Shown here piece after piece: positions 11,100-22,969 of a stretch of DNA of 64,000 bases. The DNA is taken from positions 4,906,446 to 4,970,445 of the forward strand of contig NC_063261.1 of the NCBI RefSeq assembly GCF_019578655.1, in the 5' to 3' direction. The translations under genes and the position numbers were made by a program. The first letter of the stretch is position 1; each line of letters starts with the position of its first letter. The notes under the pieces are model-generated. The model searched no databases. It was not told where the DNA came from and worked only from the letters and a program-made list of their open reading frames with translations. The stretch comes from Ricinus communis (taxonomy: Eukaryota > Streptophyta > Magnoliopsida > Malpighiales > Euphorbiaceae).

Positions 11100-14000
11100 T
11101 TACTCCCCTTTTGGACTAAGAACTTGTTCGCAAGCTCAAATTTAGGATAGGTTTCTAGAAACACAATCAAAGGGATCTAGGTAGCTTCAGCCAATGGTAA
11201 GTTGTCCTATTCCACCAGAACTTTAATAGCACCTCGATTAATTTTGTAACGAATAATAGACTAAGGTTAGGGAATGATTTTTCCCTCCTTCAAAGGTGGT
11301 AAAGAGGGAACCTTAGTAGGAGGAACACCCTTAAACTATTTGAGTAAGGAAATTTTGAAAACATCATGACTCCTATTGTCCTCAAGAAGTTCCAATTTAT
11401 ATGCACACTAACTCGCTACAAAATATTGAAAGGCCTATAGAACTTACTGCCTAACTTATGAACAGCCACGTGACCTAAAGTGCGTTAACAATAAGGTTGA
11501 AGTTTCATCCAAACAAACTGCCCAGGTTTAAAAGACAATTCCTGATGATGCTGGTCATAGGCATGCTTCATGTGAAGTTGTGCCTATTGTAAACAAAGAT
11601 AAATTCTAGTTAAAAGAGCATCTGGCTCTTGTAAGGAACGATCAATCTCCTCAAAACGAGGAGAACCAAGTTCATCGGATAACCAACAAGGAGGTTTATG
11701 GTCATAAGCAATTCGGAAGGGTGTCATTCCTAAATAGAAATGATAGGCAGTGTTATAATAATACTTGGCCTAAGGATGCCTATCAATCCACCTTCTCGGT
11801 TGATCCCTAATAAAGCAACAAAGATACATCTTGGTCGTTTTATTCACCACCTCAGTTTGACCATCTAATTAAGGATGATAAGCTGAAAAAAGGCTAAGGT
11901 GGTACCATTCAATAGAAGCAATTCCCTCTAAAAGATACTAGTAAAAATCAGGCGCCTATCATTGACAATAGATTTCGATAACCCATGCAAACAAAATACT
12001 GAGTCAAAAAGGCATGGGCATCAGAAGTAGCGGTGTATGAATAAGAAAGAGGGAGAAAAATGAGCATACTTAAAGAAGTGATCCACCACTACATAAACTA
12101 ACTTTCCCCCAAACTTGGGAAGTCCCTATATGAAATCCATGGAAATATCAGCTTTTATCTACGTTGGAATCAAAAAGGGCTAAAGAAGACCATCTAGATG
12201 CAGATTTTCCTATTAATATTCTCCATAAACAGAGCAGTTTGGTATAATCCTTAATAAAGGACTCCATACCTTGCCAATGGAGATCGACTTGGATTCAATA
12301 TAATGTCTTATGAATACCTTCATAAGTGGAGTTATAAAAAGTAAAGATGATGGAGAGAATCAAAGAGGAATCAGCCGAGAGATATATTTGACCTTTATAC
12401 ATCACAAGCCCATTTGTAACAACCCAATTGGAGTCTACAACTCCAAACTGAATTTTCTAAATAAATGTCATCCACTCTGTTGAATATGGTCGCTCTTTCT
12501 TAGTGTCATTTAATAAGGTGATACGAGGATGTGAAATTCCACAAAGGAGCATAATGTCCTCTTCGTGCCTAGATGAAGCATCTGTTGCATGATTTAAAGA
12601 ACCTCCCTTGTAATCCACCAGGAAATCAAACCTAAGCAGCTGGTTAACCCAATATTGTTAGGGAGAAGTAATAAGTCATTGCTTTAATGAATACTGAGGC
12701 TACAATGATTATTTTTACAACAATTGATCTTTCTCATAAGTATGGTCTCTAATGTTGGACTGCTCTAGCTAACCTAATCAATTTGCATTTATAAGCTGGC
12801 AATTTCAAACGTCGATCTGCTAGTTTATGTCTAAATAAAGCAATTAAGCGTCCTTGTTGCTCTAAAATAACACCAATCCCATTCTGGATACATTATATTC
12901 AATTGTAAATTCAAGATCAAAGTTCGATAATTGTAAAATTGGAGTGGTAGAGAGGGCATTCTTTAAATTTTCAAAAACTGTATCAGCTGCATTATCCTAA
13001 TGAAAGGCATTCTTCCTTAATAAGTTGGTTAATAGGGCAACCACCATGCAATAATTTTGTACAAATTTGCAGTAATGTCCTGCCAAACCAGAGAATCCAT
13101 ATAAAGCATCCACAGGTTTCGGCATGGGCCATTCCTTGATCATTTGAATTTTGGAATTATCCATTATTACACCCTTGCTATTAATGGCATGACCCAGATA
13201 AATTACCTAGTGCTCTCCAAAGGAGCACTTGGATCATTTAAGGAAGAGTTTGTGTTGGCGTCGTAACTCAAAAATAATCCACAAATGATGCATGTGTTTT
13301 ATCCATGTTCTGCAGTAAATCAAGATGTTGTAAAAAAAACACTAAAATAAATTTGCATAGGTGGGATAGAAATACCTCATCCATTAAGGACTAAAATGTG
13401 GATGGGGTATTTGTGAGATCGAACAGTATAACTAAAAACTCAAAGCGGCCACAATGAGTTCGGAAGGCAGTCTTCTCCATGTCTTCAGAAGCCATTTGAA
13501 CTTGAATATGCCCCAATCTTAGATCTAATTTTTGAAATACTAAGCACCATGAAGTGCAACCAATAACTCACGCACTATAGGAATAGGAAATTTATCCTTG
13601 ACAGTCTGATTATTAAGCTCCCTATAGTTAACACAAAATCTCCAAGTATCATCATGTTATTCCACCAACAAGACCGAGGAAGAAAAAGGGGAACGCCAAA
13701 GGCGGATGATCCCCTACTCCAGCATTTCAGTAGATTGACTTTCTATTTCATCTTCAACAGGTGTGGATAGGGATACGGCCTAACTACTACTGGTTCTGAA
13801 CCTATCATCAGATTAAAGCAGTGACCGCAAACTTAGGAAGGAGAAAGTCCTTTAGGTTCTTGGAATACATCTGAAAAGTTAGCGAGAAGCCTTTCTATGG
13901 TTATCATTTCATCTTGGAGCATGTGAACTTGTGGATATTTTGCCTTCACCACTTTACCTTACCAAGTGACTTACTTTCCGTTCAAGTGGAAAATCATTAT

Positions 14001-14288
14001 TAAGGCATTAGAAACCCATAGGAGTAGGCCTAGAATGCTCAACCATTTCACATAAAGAACTATATCAAATCGATCTAAAGATATAAGAAATAAATCAGCA
14101 AAGAATGATCAGAATTGACCCATAGTTGGATTCCCTTATAGATGCCTAGGTTGTATACTCTTTTAACATTTACTAGGGCTACCTATAGTCTCAGTTTGAT
14201 TTCCATTGGCAGTTCCAATTGGAGGGCAACTTGTTCACTTACAAAATTATGTGTGCTTCCTGAATCAATTAGGATTGGTATAGGTTTC
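11100..14288 (-). pseudogene. Old gypsy Pol: protease, RT, RNase H, integrase
   Basis: In minus-strand order: protease IPILIDSGSTHNFVSEQ (about 14225-14280); RT blocks with RELNNQTVKDKFPIP (near 13600), FRTHCGRFEFLV and FDLTNTPSTF; the RT/RNase H border with KCSFGEH, IKEWPMPKPVDALYGFSGL and HYCKFVQNY (13050-13250); RNase H further left; and integrase with YEGIHKTLY, LHWQGM (near 12240-12320) and GLSKSIVNDRRLIFTS (about 11960-12000). Stops occur every few dozen codons and the RT YxDD site is not recognisable. The end near 11100-11200 shows no clear chromodomain. In a living element this polyprotein would copy and integrate the element. Confidence 0.85.
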
Positions 14289-14555
14289 TGATGCAACCAA
14301 GGATGCATCTAAGTCAACTAGCATGGATCCACTAGCCTATGGAGGACCAATGACACGAGCAAGGAGTAAAAAGTTCAAGCAAGCCTTAAATTCTTACTTG
14401 GAGCATGTTTTGAAGATGGCTAATGATGTTGCTTTTAATGAAGATAACAACGCCTTGAAGATAATGACATTAATTGCTATTAATGAAGCTTAAACTTCTG
14501 GTCATAGAACAAGGTAAAGGTCAAAGATCAGGGATCAAAGTCAATAGGCTTTCCT

Positions 14556-14665
14556 AGGGTTTCTAGAAGCATTGGGCTGCACATTAGGGTTTCTAGAAGC
14601 ATTGGGCCGCACATTAGGGTTTCTAGAAGCATTGGGCCGCACATTAGGGTTTCTAGAAGCATTGG
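14556..14665 (+). repeat. 30-bp minisatellite in the 5' LTR
   Basis: Four copies start at 14556, 14586, 14616 and 14646, the last partial. The unit begins AGGGTTTCTAGAAGCATTGG. Three unit junctions contain TTAGGGTTT, the reverse of the plant telo-box. It lies about 135-245 bases upstream of the TATA box. Confidence 0.95.
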
Positions 14666-14798
14666 AGGTCTCACCTAACCCTAGGGCAGCCCACCACTTA
14701 TGCTTAGAAGGAGGCGGCCGCATTAGAAGTCTTTTAGGGTTTGATTCTTTATTGCTTATCTCTTAGTCCTTTTTAGGGTTAGAATCATTTCAAGACTC

Positions 14799-14807
14799 TA
14801 TAAATAG
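14799..14807 (+). promoter_or_regulatory. LTR TATA box
   Basis: TATAAATAG sits in ACTCTATAAATAGAGC, a canonical plant TATA. The same sequence occurs in the 3' LTR at 20346-20354. It would drive the genomic RNA of the young gypsy element. Confidence 0.75.
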
Positions 14808-15222
14808 AGCTATGTATTTCGGCTAAAGGACATAAGATCAATATACATTTTTGAATAAAGTTTTATTTGAGTTGTTAACTCTTATTCCTTAAGGTGTTCC
14901 TTATTGAATTTCTTGAGATTAAATTAACTTGTTTGATTTAGTTTCACATCTACATGTTTGATCAATCAATTAACTTTTTATTAGTTTCTTGAGTTGTTTG
15001 AACATTCTTTATCTATTTATAACTAAAGGGCTTAGTAGTTCTATTGCTAAGTTTGTTAGTTCTATAATCAATTGCAAACTTTCAAGTTAGATCTTGGGGC
15101 GACAAATTCAAACTTATTGGTAAGGGTGCTTCCTCTTAAATAGGGAGAGCGTTTATCAGTTTGATTTTCTCACCATTACTTATCTTGGTGTTTGAACGTA
15201 TTCGGTTCGAGTTCGTATCATT

Positions 15223-15234
15223 TGGTATCAGAGC
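15223..15234 (+). other. Primer-binding site, initiator tRNA-Met
   Basis: TGGTATCAGAGC, two bases after the 5' LTR, is the standard complement of the 3' end of plant initiator tRNA-Met. It primes minus-strand synthesis. Confidence 0.95.
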
Positions 15235-15859
15235 CAAACTTGTTAGTTGGTTCATTTTTTTTCAATTAAAGAGTCTGTCTTCTATTTCATCTCAATTTCT
15301 ATTCGCATCTTTATAAATAAAAAAGAAAGTGTACTATTTTCATTGCTGCCCGTATACCAAGGCAGATTTCTAAAAAAAAAAGGAAGGAACGGAAAACTAA
15401 CCCTAACCATTTGTGTTGGGTAGTTCTCGAAGAATTGACTCTTGATTGATTCATTCCGCAATTCCTTTTAATTAATTGGAGCTGTTCTTCATTCTTATAA
15501 TTCTGATTTGGGTAATTTTGTTTATTTTCTCTTAAAAAGCTTTTCTTTTGGGTTAATTGAGTCTTGTTCGATTAGTTGTAAGCTTGTTTTGGTCACACGC
15601 TTATAATTCGTTTTATTGATTCACGAGTGTTCTATTGAACTTCAGAATTAATAAATGTTAAGAGGTTGTGAAAAACTTGTTCTTGTGATTACTAGAACAA
15701 TTTGATTTAATTTATATAAGGAATTCAATTCTTTGTGAGTGAAACACGTGAGGGAGTGATCTTTTCTTGTTTTGCCTTTAACTATAAGAAACCTCTAGAG
15801 TATAACACTTGATCACGTCCTTTTTTTTTTGTTTTCTTTCCTAGTCTTTTGGTTTAACC
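15235..15859 (+). other. Untranslated leader of the young gypsy element
   Basis: 625 bases between the primer-binding site and the pol start hold no frame of note. They are T-rich with an unbroken T run near 15821-15830. This is expected to hold the RNA packaging signal, but none can be recognised by eye. Confidence 0.6.
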
Positions 15860-18800
15860 ATGTCATCTGAACCATCATTGACTTTGGAAAATTTAGCTTA
15901 TACATTGAGAGATGTAGTAGAACATATGACAAAACAATTTCAAAAACAAGATGACAAATTAACTAGGTTATTGAATGATATGCCTAAAACGTCTAAAGGG
16001 GATGGTTCTGATAATGACCAAGAAAGTGAGTCTAAAGGGTCTAGACATAATCTCCAACCCAAAATTGACACTAATTTGGGTAGCATTAAGATGAAAATAC
16101 CATCTTTTCATGGTAAGAGTGACCCTGAAGTTTATTTGGAGTGGGAAAAGAAGGTTGAAAGGGTTTTTGAATGTCATAACTATAGCGAGTCTAAAAAGGT
16201 TAAACTTGCTGTTGTTGAATTTTGTGATTATGCTGCCATTTGGTGGGATCAATTGGTGAGTGGTCGTAGGCATCATGGGGAACACGAAGTTGGTTCATGG
16301 GATGAGGTTAAACGCATTATGCGTAAAAGGTTTGTGACATCGCACTACCAAAGGGATTTGTACAACAAGTTACAAAATCTAGTACAAGGTAGTAAGAGTG
16401 TTGAGGAGTATTGGCAATCTATGGAGATAGCTATTATTAGAGCCACTATAGATGAGGATAGGGAAGCCACAATGGCAAGATTTTTGCATGGTTTGAATCG
16501 TGATATTGCTAACATAATTGAATTGCAGCATTATGTAGATAAACTTAGACTTCCAACTATTAAGCATCCTAAGCCATACACCTTGCAATGGCTTAATGAT
16601 CAAAGTGGGATTAGAGTTACTAAGCAAGTACGGATTGCATTTAGTGTAAAGAAGTATAATGATGAGGTATTATGTGATGTTGTTCCCATGCAAGCATGTC
16701 ATATGTTGCTAGGTAGACCATGGTTATATGATAGATCTATAATTCATAATGGTCGAACCAATGCATATTCTTTTGTAATGGATGGAAAACCGTATGTTTT
16801 GGCACCATTAAGTCCTAAAGAAGTTTGTGAATTACAAAAAGTTGTAAAGGACCGAATGGAAGCATATGAGAAAGAAAAAAGAAAGTGTGAGAGTGCATAT
16901 GAAAAAGAAAAGGTGCACAAGCAAAAAGGGAGTTGTGTGAAAAATAATGAGTGGCGAGAGCAACGAGTGGTAAAAGGAGAGTTTAGCGAGGGTTTGCACA
17001 AGAATGTGAGCAAAAGAACGAGTAAGGCGCAAGAAAAAGGGGAGGCAAGCGAGAAAAAAGTGAGTTTCTTAGTTAGAGAGCGAGACATGAGAAAGGCTTT
17101 GAGTGAAAATAGGCAAGTACTTGTACTTATGTACAAGAAGACTTTATTTAACACTAATAATCTTAACTCTTCTCTTCCTAGTGTGTTTGTAAGTGTTTTA
17201 CAGGAATATGACGATGTGTTTCCCGAGGAGTTACCTAGTGGGTTGCCACCACTAAGGGGGATAGAGCACCAAATTGACTTTGTGCCGGGGTCATCCATTC
17301 CAAATAGACCAGCCTATAGAGTCAATCCCGAGGAGACCAAAGAGCTGCAACGCCAAGTTGAGGAACTACTAAGTAAAGGTTATGTTAGGGAAAGTCTTAG
17401 CCCATGTGCTGTTCCTGTTTTGTTAGTCCCTAAGAAAGATGGGTCTCTGCGTATGTGTGTTGATTGTCGTGCAATTAACAAGATTACCATTAAATATCGT
17501 CATCCTATTCCTCGGTTAGATTATATGTTAGATGAATTGCATGGAAGTGTTATCTTTACTAAAATTGATTTGAGAAGTGGCTATCACCAAATTAGAATGA
17601 ATATAGGAGATGAGTGGAAAACAGCATTCAAAACTAAATTTGGTTTGTATGAGTGGTTGGTCATACCTTTTGGCTTAACTAACGCACCAAGTACTTTTAT
17701 GAGACTAATGAACCATGTTTTGCGTGCGTATGTTAGTAAATTTGTGGTAGTATACTTTGATGATATTTTGATTTATAGTAAGAGCTTTAGTGAGCATGTT
17801 GAACATGTTCGGATGGTGTTGATGGTTTTGCGTGAGAATTCTTTATATGCTAGCCTTGCTAAGTGTGATTTTTGCACAAACAAACTTGTGTTTCTTGGTT
17901 TTGTTGTTAGTGAAAATGGAATTCAGGTCGATGAAGATAAGGTAAAAGCAATTAAGGAGTGGCCAACACCAAAGAATGTTAGTGATGTGAGGAGCTTTCA
18001 TGGCCTTGCAAGCTTCTATAGGAGGTTTGTCAAGGACTTGATTGCCGCACCACTTAACGAGCTTGTAAAGAAGAACGTGAAGTTTCATTGGGGAGAACAA
18101 CAAGAAAACGCAATTAATATGCTAAAGGACAAACTTACTTCATCTCCCATTCTTTCACTTCCGGATTTTTCCAAAACTTTTGAAATTGATTGTGATGCTT
18201 CTGGTGTAGGTATTGGAGCTGTTTTAATGCAAGATGGGAAGCCAATAGCCTATTTTAGTGAAAAGTTGAATGGAGCTAGCTTGAAATATCCAACTTATGA
18301 CAAGGAATTGTATGCTCTTGTGCGTGCACTCAATGTTTGGCAGCATTATTTGCTACCTAAGGAGTTTGTGATTCACACGGATCATAAAGCATTAAAGCAC
18401 TTGAAGGGACAGAATAAGTTGAATAAGCGCCATGCTAAATGGAGTGAATTCATTGAAGCATTTCCATATGTCATTAAGTACAAGCAAGGTAAAGAAAATG
18501 TAGTTGCCGATGCACTATCTAGAAGGTATGCTTTACTTGCTTCTCTAGAAACAAAATTGCTTGGTTTTGAGTATATCAAAGACTTGTATGTTGATGACCA
18601 CGATTTTGGTTCTATTTTCTATGCTTGTGAACATGGTGCTATTGATAAATTTTATAGACATGATGGATTTTTGTTCAAAGAAAAACGTCTATGCATTCCT
18701 ATGTGTTCTATGCGTGAATTGCTTGTGAGAGAATCATATGAAGGTGGTTTGATGGGACACTTTGGTGTTCAAAAGACTTTAGATGTTTTGCATGATCATT

Positions 18801-20017
18801 TCTATTGGCCTAAAATGAAATCTGATGTGAATAGATTATGTGCTAACTATATTGTATGCAAGCAAGCTAAGTCTAAATCACAACCTAATGGGTTATACAT
18901 GCCTTTGCCCATACTTAATTCTCCCTGGATTGACATATCTATGGATTTTGTGCTTGGATTACCTAGGTCTAAGCATGGGCATGATAGTATTTTTGTTGTG
19001 GTGGATAGGTTTTCAAAGATGTCACACTTTATTGCATGTAGGAAAATCGATGATGCACAACATGTTGCTAAATTGTTCTTTAGAGAATTTGTACGTTTAC
19101 ATGGTTTGCCTAAAACTATTGTCAGTGATAGGGACACCAAGTTTTTGAGCTATTTTTGGAAGACCTTATGGGGTAAATTGGGAACTAAATTACTTTTTTC
19201 TACTACATGTCATCCCCAAACCGATGGTCAAACTGAGGTAGTAAATAGAACTTTGTCACAATTACTTAGGACCATGGTTAAACGAAACTTGAGAACATGG
19301 GAAGATTGTTTGCCGCATGTTGAATTTGCATATAATCGTAGTATGCATTCTTCTAGTCAATTTTGCCCATTTGAGATTGTTTATGGCTTTATTCCTTTGA
19401 GTCCTTTAGATTTGATTGCTTTACCTTTGAGTGAACAAGTGAATTTAGATGGTGCAAAGAAGGCTGAATTTGTGTTGAAGTTGCATGAGCAAGTGCGTGC
19501 AAATTTGGAAAGACGCAATGAACAAATCACCAAACAACACAATAAGGGCCGCAAAAGGATGGTATTTGAAGTTGGTGATTGGGTTTGGGTGCACTTCAGG
19601 AAGGATAGGTTTCCCAATCAAAGAAAATCAAAGTTAATGCCACGTGGTGATGGTCCATTTGAAGTAATAGAGCGCATCAACGATAATGCATACAAAGTTG
19701 ACTTACCTGGTGAGTATAATGTTAGTGCTACTTTTAATGTTGTTGATTTGTCTCCTTTTGATTTTGATGAAGGCATTGATTCGAGGTCGAATCCTTTCAA
19801 AGAGGGGGGGAATGATGCAACCAAGGATGCATCTAAGTCAACTAGCATGGATCCACTAGCCTATGGAGGACCAATGACACGAGCAAGGAGTAAAAAGTTC
19901 AAGCAAGCCTTAAATTCTTACTTGGAGCATGTTTTGAAGATGGCTAATGATGGTGCTTTTAATGAAGATAACAACGCCTTGAAGATAGTGACATTAATTG
20001 CTATTAATGAAGCTTAA
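15860..20017 (+). CDS. Gag-Pol polyprotein, young gypsy element, protease-defective
   Basis: One 1385-residue frame. Residues about 77-225 are a retrotransposon Gag domain ([25 protein letters not shown]). Then the protein jumps at about residue 228 into the second half of the protease ([28 protein letters not shown], 271-292). The zinc knuckle and the catalytic Asp block (family IIDGGSCTN) are absent. RT spans about 480-690, with [18 protein letters not shown] and YFDD at 632-635. RNase H is at about 770-885 ([24 protein letters not shown]). The integrase zinc-binding part is at about 957-1004, followed by the core with Asp 1029, Asp 1090 and Glu 1126 (D,D35E spacing). The C-terminal GPF-type block ends NVVDLSPFD. 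The last 68 codons lie inside the 3' LTR. No chromodomain is seen. The Met at 15860 is the first in frame after the leader. RT, RNase H and integrase keep their catalytic residues, but particle maturation would need a protease from elsewhere. Confidence 0.95.
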   Translation: MSSEPSLTLENLAYTLRDVVEHMTKQFQKQDDKLTRLLNDMPKTSKGDGSDNDQESESKGSRHNLQPKIDTNLGSIKMKIPSFHGKSDPEVYLEWEKKVERVFECHNYSESKKVKLAVVEFCDYAAIWWDQLVSGRRHHGEHEVGSWDEVKRIMRKRFVTSHYQRDLYNKLQNLVQGSKSVEEYWQSMEIAIIRATIDEDREATMARFLHGLNRDIANIIELQHYVDKLRLPTIKHPKPYTLQWLNDQSGIRVTKQVRIAFSVKKYNDEVLCDVVPMQACHMLLGRPWLYDRSIIHNGRTNAYSFVMDGKPYVLAPLSPKEVCELQKVVKDRMEAYEKEKRKCESAYEKEKVHKQKGSCVKNNEWREQRVVKGEFSEGLHKNVSKRTSKAQEKGEASEKKVSFLVRERDMRKALSENRQVLVLMYKKTLFNTNNLNSSLPSVFVSVLQEYDDVFPEELPSGLPPLRGIEHQIDFVPGSSIPNRPAYRVNPEETKELQRQVEELLSKGYVRESLSPCAVPVLLVPKKDGSLRMCVDCRAINKITIKYRHPIPRLDYMLDELHGSVIFTKIDLRSGYHQIRMNIGDEWKTAFKTKFGLYEWLVIPFGLTNAPSTFMRLMNHVLRAYVSKFVVVYFDDILIYSKSFSEHVEHVRMVLMVLRENSLYASLAKCDFCTNKLVFLGFVVSENGIQVDEDKVKAIKEWPTPKNVSDVRSFHGLASFYRRFVKDLIAAPLNELVKKNVKFHWGEQQENAINMLKDKLTSSPILSLPDFSKTFEIDCDASGVGIGAVLMQDGKPIAYFSEKLNGASLKYPTYDKELYALVRALNVWQHYLLPKEFVIHTDHKALKHLKGQNKLNKRHAKWSEFIEAFPYVIKYKQGKENVVADALSRRYALLASLETKLLGFEYIKDLYVDDHDFGSIFYACEHGAIDKFYRHDGFLFKEKRLCIPMCSMRELLVRESYEGGLMGHFGVQKTLDVLHDHFYWPKMKSDVNRLCANYIVCKQAKSKSQPNGLYMPLPILNSPWIDISMDFVLGLPRSKHGHDSIFVVVDRFSKMSHFIACRKIDDAQHVAKLFFREFVRLHGLPKTIVSDRDTKFLSYFWKTLWGKLGTKLLFSTTCHPQTDGQTEVVNRTLSQLLRTMVKRNLRTWEDCLPHVEFAYNRSMHSSSQFCPFEIVYGFIPLSPLDLIALPLSEQVNLDGAKKAEFVLKLHEQVRANLERRNEQITKQHNKGRKRMVFEVGDWVWVHFRKDRFPNQRKSKLMPRGDGPFEVIERINDNAYKVDLPGEYNVSATFNVVDLSPFDFDEGIDSRSNPFKEGGNDATKDASKSTSMDPLAYGGPMTRARSKKFKQALNSYLEHVLKMANDGAFNEDNNALKIVTLIAINEA
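19799..19812 (+). other. Polypurine tract of the young gypsy element
   Basis: AAAGAGGGGGGGAA directly precedes the TG of the 3' LTR and is inside the pol frame. It primes plus-strand DNA synthesis. Confidence 0.95.
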
Positions 20018-20767
20018 ACTTCTGGTCATGGAACAAGGTCAAGGTCAAAGATCAGGGATCAAAGTCAACAGGCTTTCCTAGGGTTTCTAGAAGCATTGGG
20101 CCGCACATTAGGGTTTCTAGAAGCATTGGGCCACACATTAGGGTTTCTAGAAGCATTGGGCCGCACCCTAAGCATTGGGCCGCACATTAGGGTTTGTAGA
20201 AGCATTGGAGGTCTCACCTAACCCTAGGGCAGCCACCACTTATGCTTAGAGAAGGAGGCGTACCGCACATTAGAAGTCTTTTAGGGTTTGATTCTTTATT
20301 GCTTATCTCTTAGTCCTTTTTAGGGTTAGAATCATTTCAAGACTCTATAAATAGAGCTATGTATTTCGGCTAAAGGACATAAGATCAATATACATTTATG
20401 AATGAAGTTTTATTTGAGTTGTTAACTCTTATTCCTTAAGGTGTTCCTTATTGAATTTCTTGAGATTAAATTAACTTGTTTGATTTAGTTTCACATCTAC
20501 ATGTTTGATAAATCAATTAACTTTTTATTAGTTTCTTGAGTTGTTTGAACATTCTTCATCTATTTATAACTAAAGGGCTTAGTAGTTCTATTGCTAAGTT
20601 TGTTAGTTCCATAATCAATTGTAAACTTTCAAGTTAGATCTTGGGGCGACAAATTCGAACTTATTGGTAAGGGTGCTTCCTCTTAAATAGGGAGAGCGTT
20701 TATCAGTTTGATTTTCTCACCATTACTTATCTTGGTGTTTGAACGTATCCGGTTCGAGTTCGTATTA
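19813..20767 (+). repeat. 3' LTR of the young gypsy element
   Basis: 955 bp, 23 bp longer than its partner. The difference is in the 30-bp minisatellite (20079-20209), which here has one extra, shortened unit and a GTTTGTAG variant. It contains the last codons and stop (20015-20017) of pol, the TATA copy at 20346-20354, and ends GTATTA instead of GTATCA. The 5-bp duplication GTTTC follows. Confidence 0.95.
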
Positions 20768-20949
20768 GTTTCTCTGTTACCCACGCTTGTAATTGCATAG
20801 TTGAGAGGTTTTTTATTTTAGTAATTGCATAGAGAGAGATCCCATGTTCTAATAAAGAGGGTTCATCCTCATCTTCCTCTTATTCATCCATTAGGAGGTA
20901 GACAAGTCTCTTTCACTTTTTCCCTGTTGAGTAAAATTCATCATAATAT

Positions 20950-22063
20950 TGTTGTCCCTTGGAACTAAGAAGGGGGAATTGAATTGGTGAACTCAAATTG
21001 CGGAAGTTAATAATTTTTAGTAAAAAAACACAAGAGATTAGAGATAATATAAAGAGAGTAAGGGTTAGAGAAGAAGACACAAGGATTTATCGTGGTTTGG
21101 GAACAATCCCCCCTACATCCAATCCTCAAGATCACACTTGAGTGTTTCACTATAATCACTAAGATTACAACCTTTGGAATTTACAAGTTCATCCAACAAC
21201 TTAGTGTTTTCAAAGCTCACATTAAACCTCTTCCCTTAGTGAATCAATCACTCATTAAGTCCCTTAACCCTTGATTATTAATGGTTACTCAACAACCAAT
21301 TCCTTGTGTTTTAATATCTAGGCTCACACAAAAACCCTTTAGAGTTTTAGTTGAATAAAGAGTTTCAACTTAATACACTTTATAAAGAAAGAAATTGAGT
21401 GCAACAAGTTAAAAAATAAATTTGCAAGAGTTTTGGTATTATCTAATTCATACACTTAGTTTTAGAGTCTTTAAGAGGGTTATTTATACTCATACCAACC
21501 CCTTAGAGATATTATAATAAAGCCAAAACTCCTTAATTGCAAGATTTGATGACTTTGCAAAAATTGCCTAAAGTCATAGAAAGTGCCCCTGCGCTTTCCA
21601 AGCGCGCTTGCGCTTTCTGAAAGAGATGTTAGGGCTCCAACCATATGGCACTACTAGGGTGGCTAATATCTCAACAGTTACTGACATCGCATTAATTGAG
21701 AAAATCGCCCTCGCGCCACATTAGCACCCTCGTGCTTGTCTTGTCTACATCTAGAAGCGCCCTTGCTCTTCTTGAAGCTTTGACACTTTGACTGCCAGGT
21801 GTAATAAGGCAATTGGCTTGCTGTCAGGTGGACTCTCAACGTCTTGAAAACTTTTGGTTATTTGAAGAGCGCCGCCGCGCCTTGGAAACCGTCTCGCGCT
21901 TTTGGAGTCTTTTTACAAGACTTGCTTCAAGGCTCAAGAATGTTTAGTCTAAGTTTGGTTCATTTGGTGTTCTGTCACATAGACACTCAGTCATGATGTT
22001 AGTGATGTTCAATTTGGTTGTTAGGATCAAAATAGAGGTCAATTGCACCTTAGGTCAATAACA
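20950..22063. repeat. 1.1-kb dispersed LTR-like repeat, copy 1
   Basis: It begins TGTTGTCCCTTGGAACTAAG and is matched, with divergence, by 57017-57800 plus 59294-59592. Contents include GGTTTGGGAACAATC, CAGTTACTGACA and a GC-richer part with many GCGC(C/T)CTTG words. It resembles a copia LTR that has lost its interior. Possible minus-strand ends are TGACC and AACA, with imperfect flanks GTTAT and ATTAT. It sits inside the zinc knuckle of the old gypsy Gag. Confidence 0.75.
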
Positions 22064-22638
22064 ATTAAAACATTGTCCCTTTGCCCTACTTTTTGCTATC
22101 TTAGCCCTAGACAATCGCTTAATAGGGGATGCAACCATGCTGCTCTCCATGTTGGATGTTGATCTGGAATTGCTACTTGTATGTGGTTTCTGTTCTCAGT
22201 TGGCTGCTAAAGATGAAGTCATTTTGAGTGCTTTAGGGGTTGCCCATATTGTTTGAGGTTGTCCTATACTAATACTTCCGCGGTTGAGTTACATTTTTAG
22301 CTCAAAAGCTCGAGCCAAATTCATAGCAGTAACCAGATTTGGGGGAACATCCACCCTCAAAGTTTCCATTAATCTCATAATGAACATGTCAACCAATTGA
22401 TCTAATCATACCAAAGTTGCTCTTGCAAGGAGGGTCTAAATTTGGCGATGATAAACATACATAGTTCTAGTCTATTTGAGGTTGAGTAGTTCGCCTAATG
22501 GATTACTTATCAAAGGGGGCCCAAATTTAAGAAAGCAATAGGATTTGAATTGGGTCTAAGTAAGAACAAGTTCCTTATGCTCCACTTTATAAAACCAAAT
22601 TTATGCCTTCTTTGTCATGTAGAATGCGGCTAGTCCTA

Positions 22639-22666
22639 CCTTGTCCTTGTCCTTGTCCTTGTCCTT
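22639..22666. repeat. Microsatellite (CCTTGT)n
   Basis: Four perfect CCTTGT units followed by CCTTTA, inside the decayed Gag of the old gypsy element. Confidence 0.9.
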
Positions 22667-22969
22667 TATCTGTTGGTTGCTAAGAAATTGTTCACATCTG
22701 TATAGCCATCCTAAAGGATCCCCTAGGCAACAACTTTTTGCTCACCAAACGATTTTGCCAAGTCCAATCGGTGACCATCTGTGGTTACAGCCCCTTATGA
22801 ACTCTTTTTCTTGCTAGAAAAATGTAACTCCATCAAGTGCCTTAATTCATGAACATTGTCCTTGATCTCGCATACCTCCTTCCTATTTTCCATGAGTTTG
22901 TGCTCTAGATCATGAACCCTAAGTCTTCAATTGTTTAGAGTCACCCATGACGCCTTACTTACATCAATT

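Larger units (their letters stand above)
14289..15220 (+). repeat. 5' LTR of the young gypsy element
   Basis: It is 932 bp. The first 204 bases (14289-14492) are a copy of the end of the pol gene, including its stop codon. A four-copy 30-bp repeat (14556-14665) and a TATA box (TATAAATAG, 14799-14807) follow, so transcription should start shortly after about 14830. The end GTATCA is canonical. Confidence 0.95.
14289..20767 (+). mobile_element. Young complete Ty3/gypsy retrotransposon
   Basis: Two near-identical LTRs (14289-15220 and 19813-20767) bound the element. Flanking bases 14284-14288 and 20768-20772 are both GTTTC, a perfect 5-bp target duplication. The LTRs start TGATGCAACC and end GTATCA on the left; on the right the end is mutated to GTATTA. 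A primer-binding site follows two bases after the left LTR and a polypurine tract precedes the right one. One open frame of 1385 codons lies between. It landed in the protease region of an older gypsy element of opposite orientation. LTR identity looks high apart from a copy-number change in a 30-bp repeat, so insertion is recent compared with everything around it. Confidence 0.97.
20773..22960 (-). pseudogene. Gag of the old gypsy element, interrupted
   Basis: On the minus strand the Gag zinc knuckle reads RLSRAKIAKSRAKGQCFNC just right of the 1.1-kb insertion (about 22066-22125). It resumes on the left side of the insertion as DEFYSTGKK, then KRLVYLL (about 20900-20945). In chromovirus relatives the unbroken form is CFNCDEKF-x-x-GH-x-C-K-x-L. 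The rest of Gag (22130-22950) is frameshifted; a (CCTTGT)n run lies in it. The end toward 22960 corresponds to the N terminus and leader. Together with 11100-14288 this was once one polyprotein. Confidence 0.8.

Noticed and set aside
14556..14665. Interstitial telomere tract, because of repeated TTTAGGG-like words
   Set aside because: The TTAGGGTTT words are 30 bp apart inside a longer unit, within an LTR, so this is a minisatellite with telo-box motifs and not telomeric DNA.
16744..17298. 184-codon antisense frame over the young gypsy pol gene
   Set aside because: It is the mirror of a coding region with strong Lys/Glu bias and has no domain of its own.
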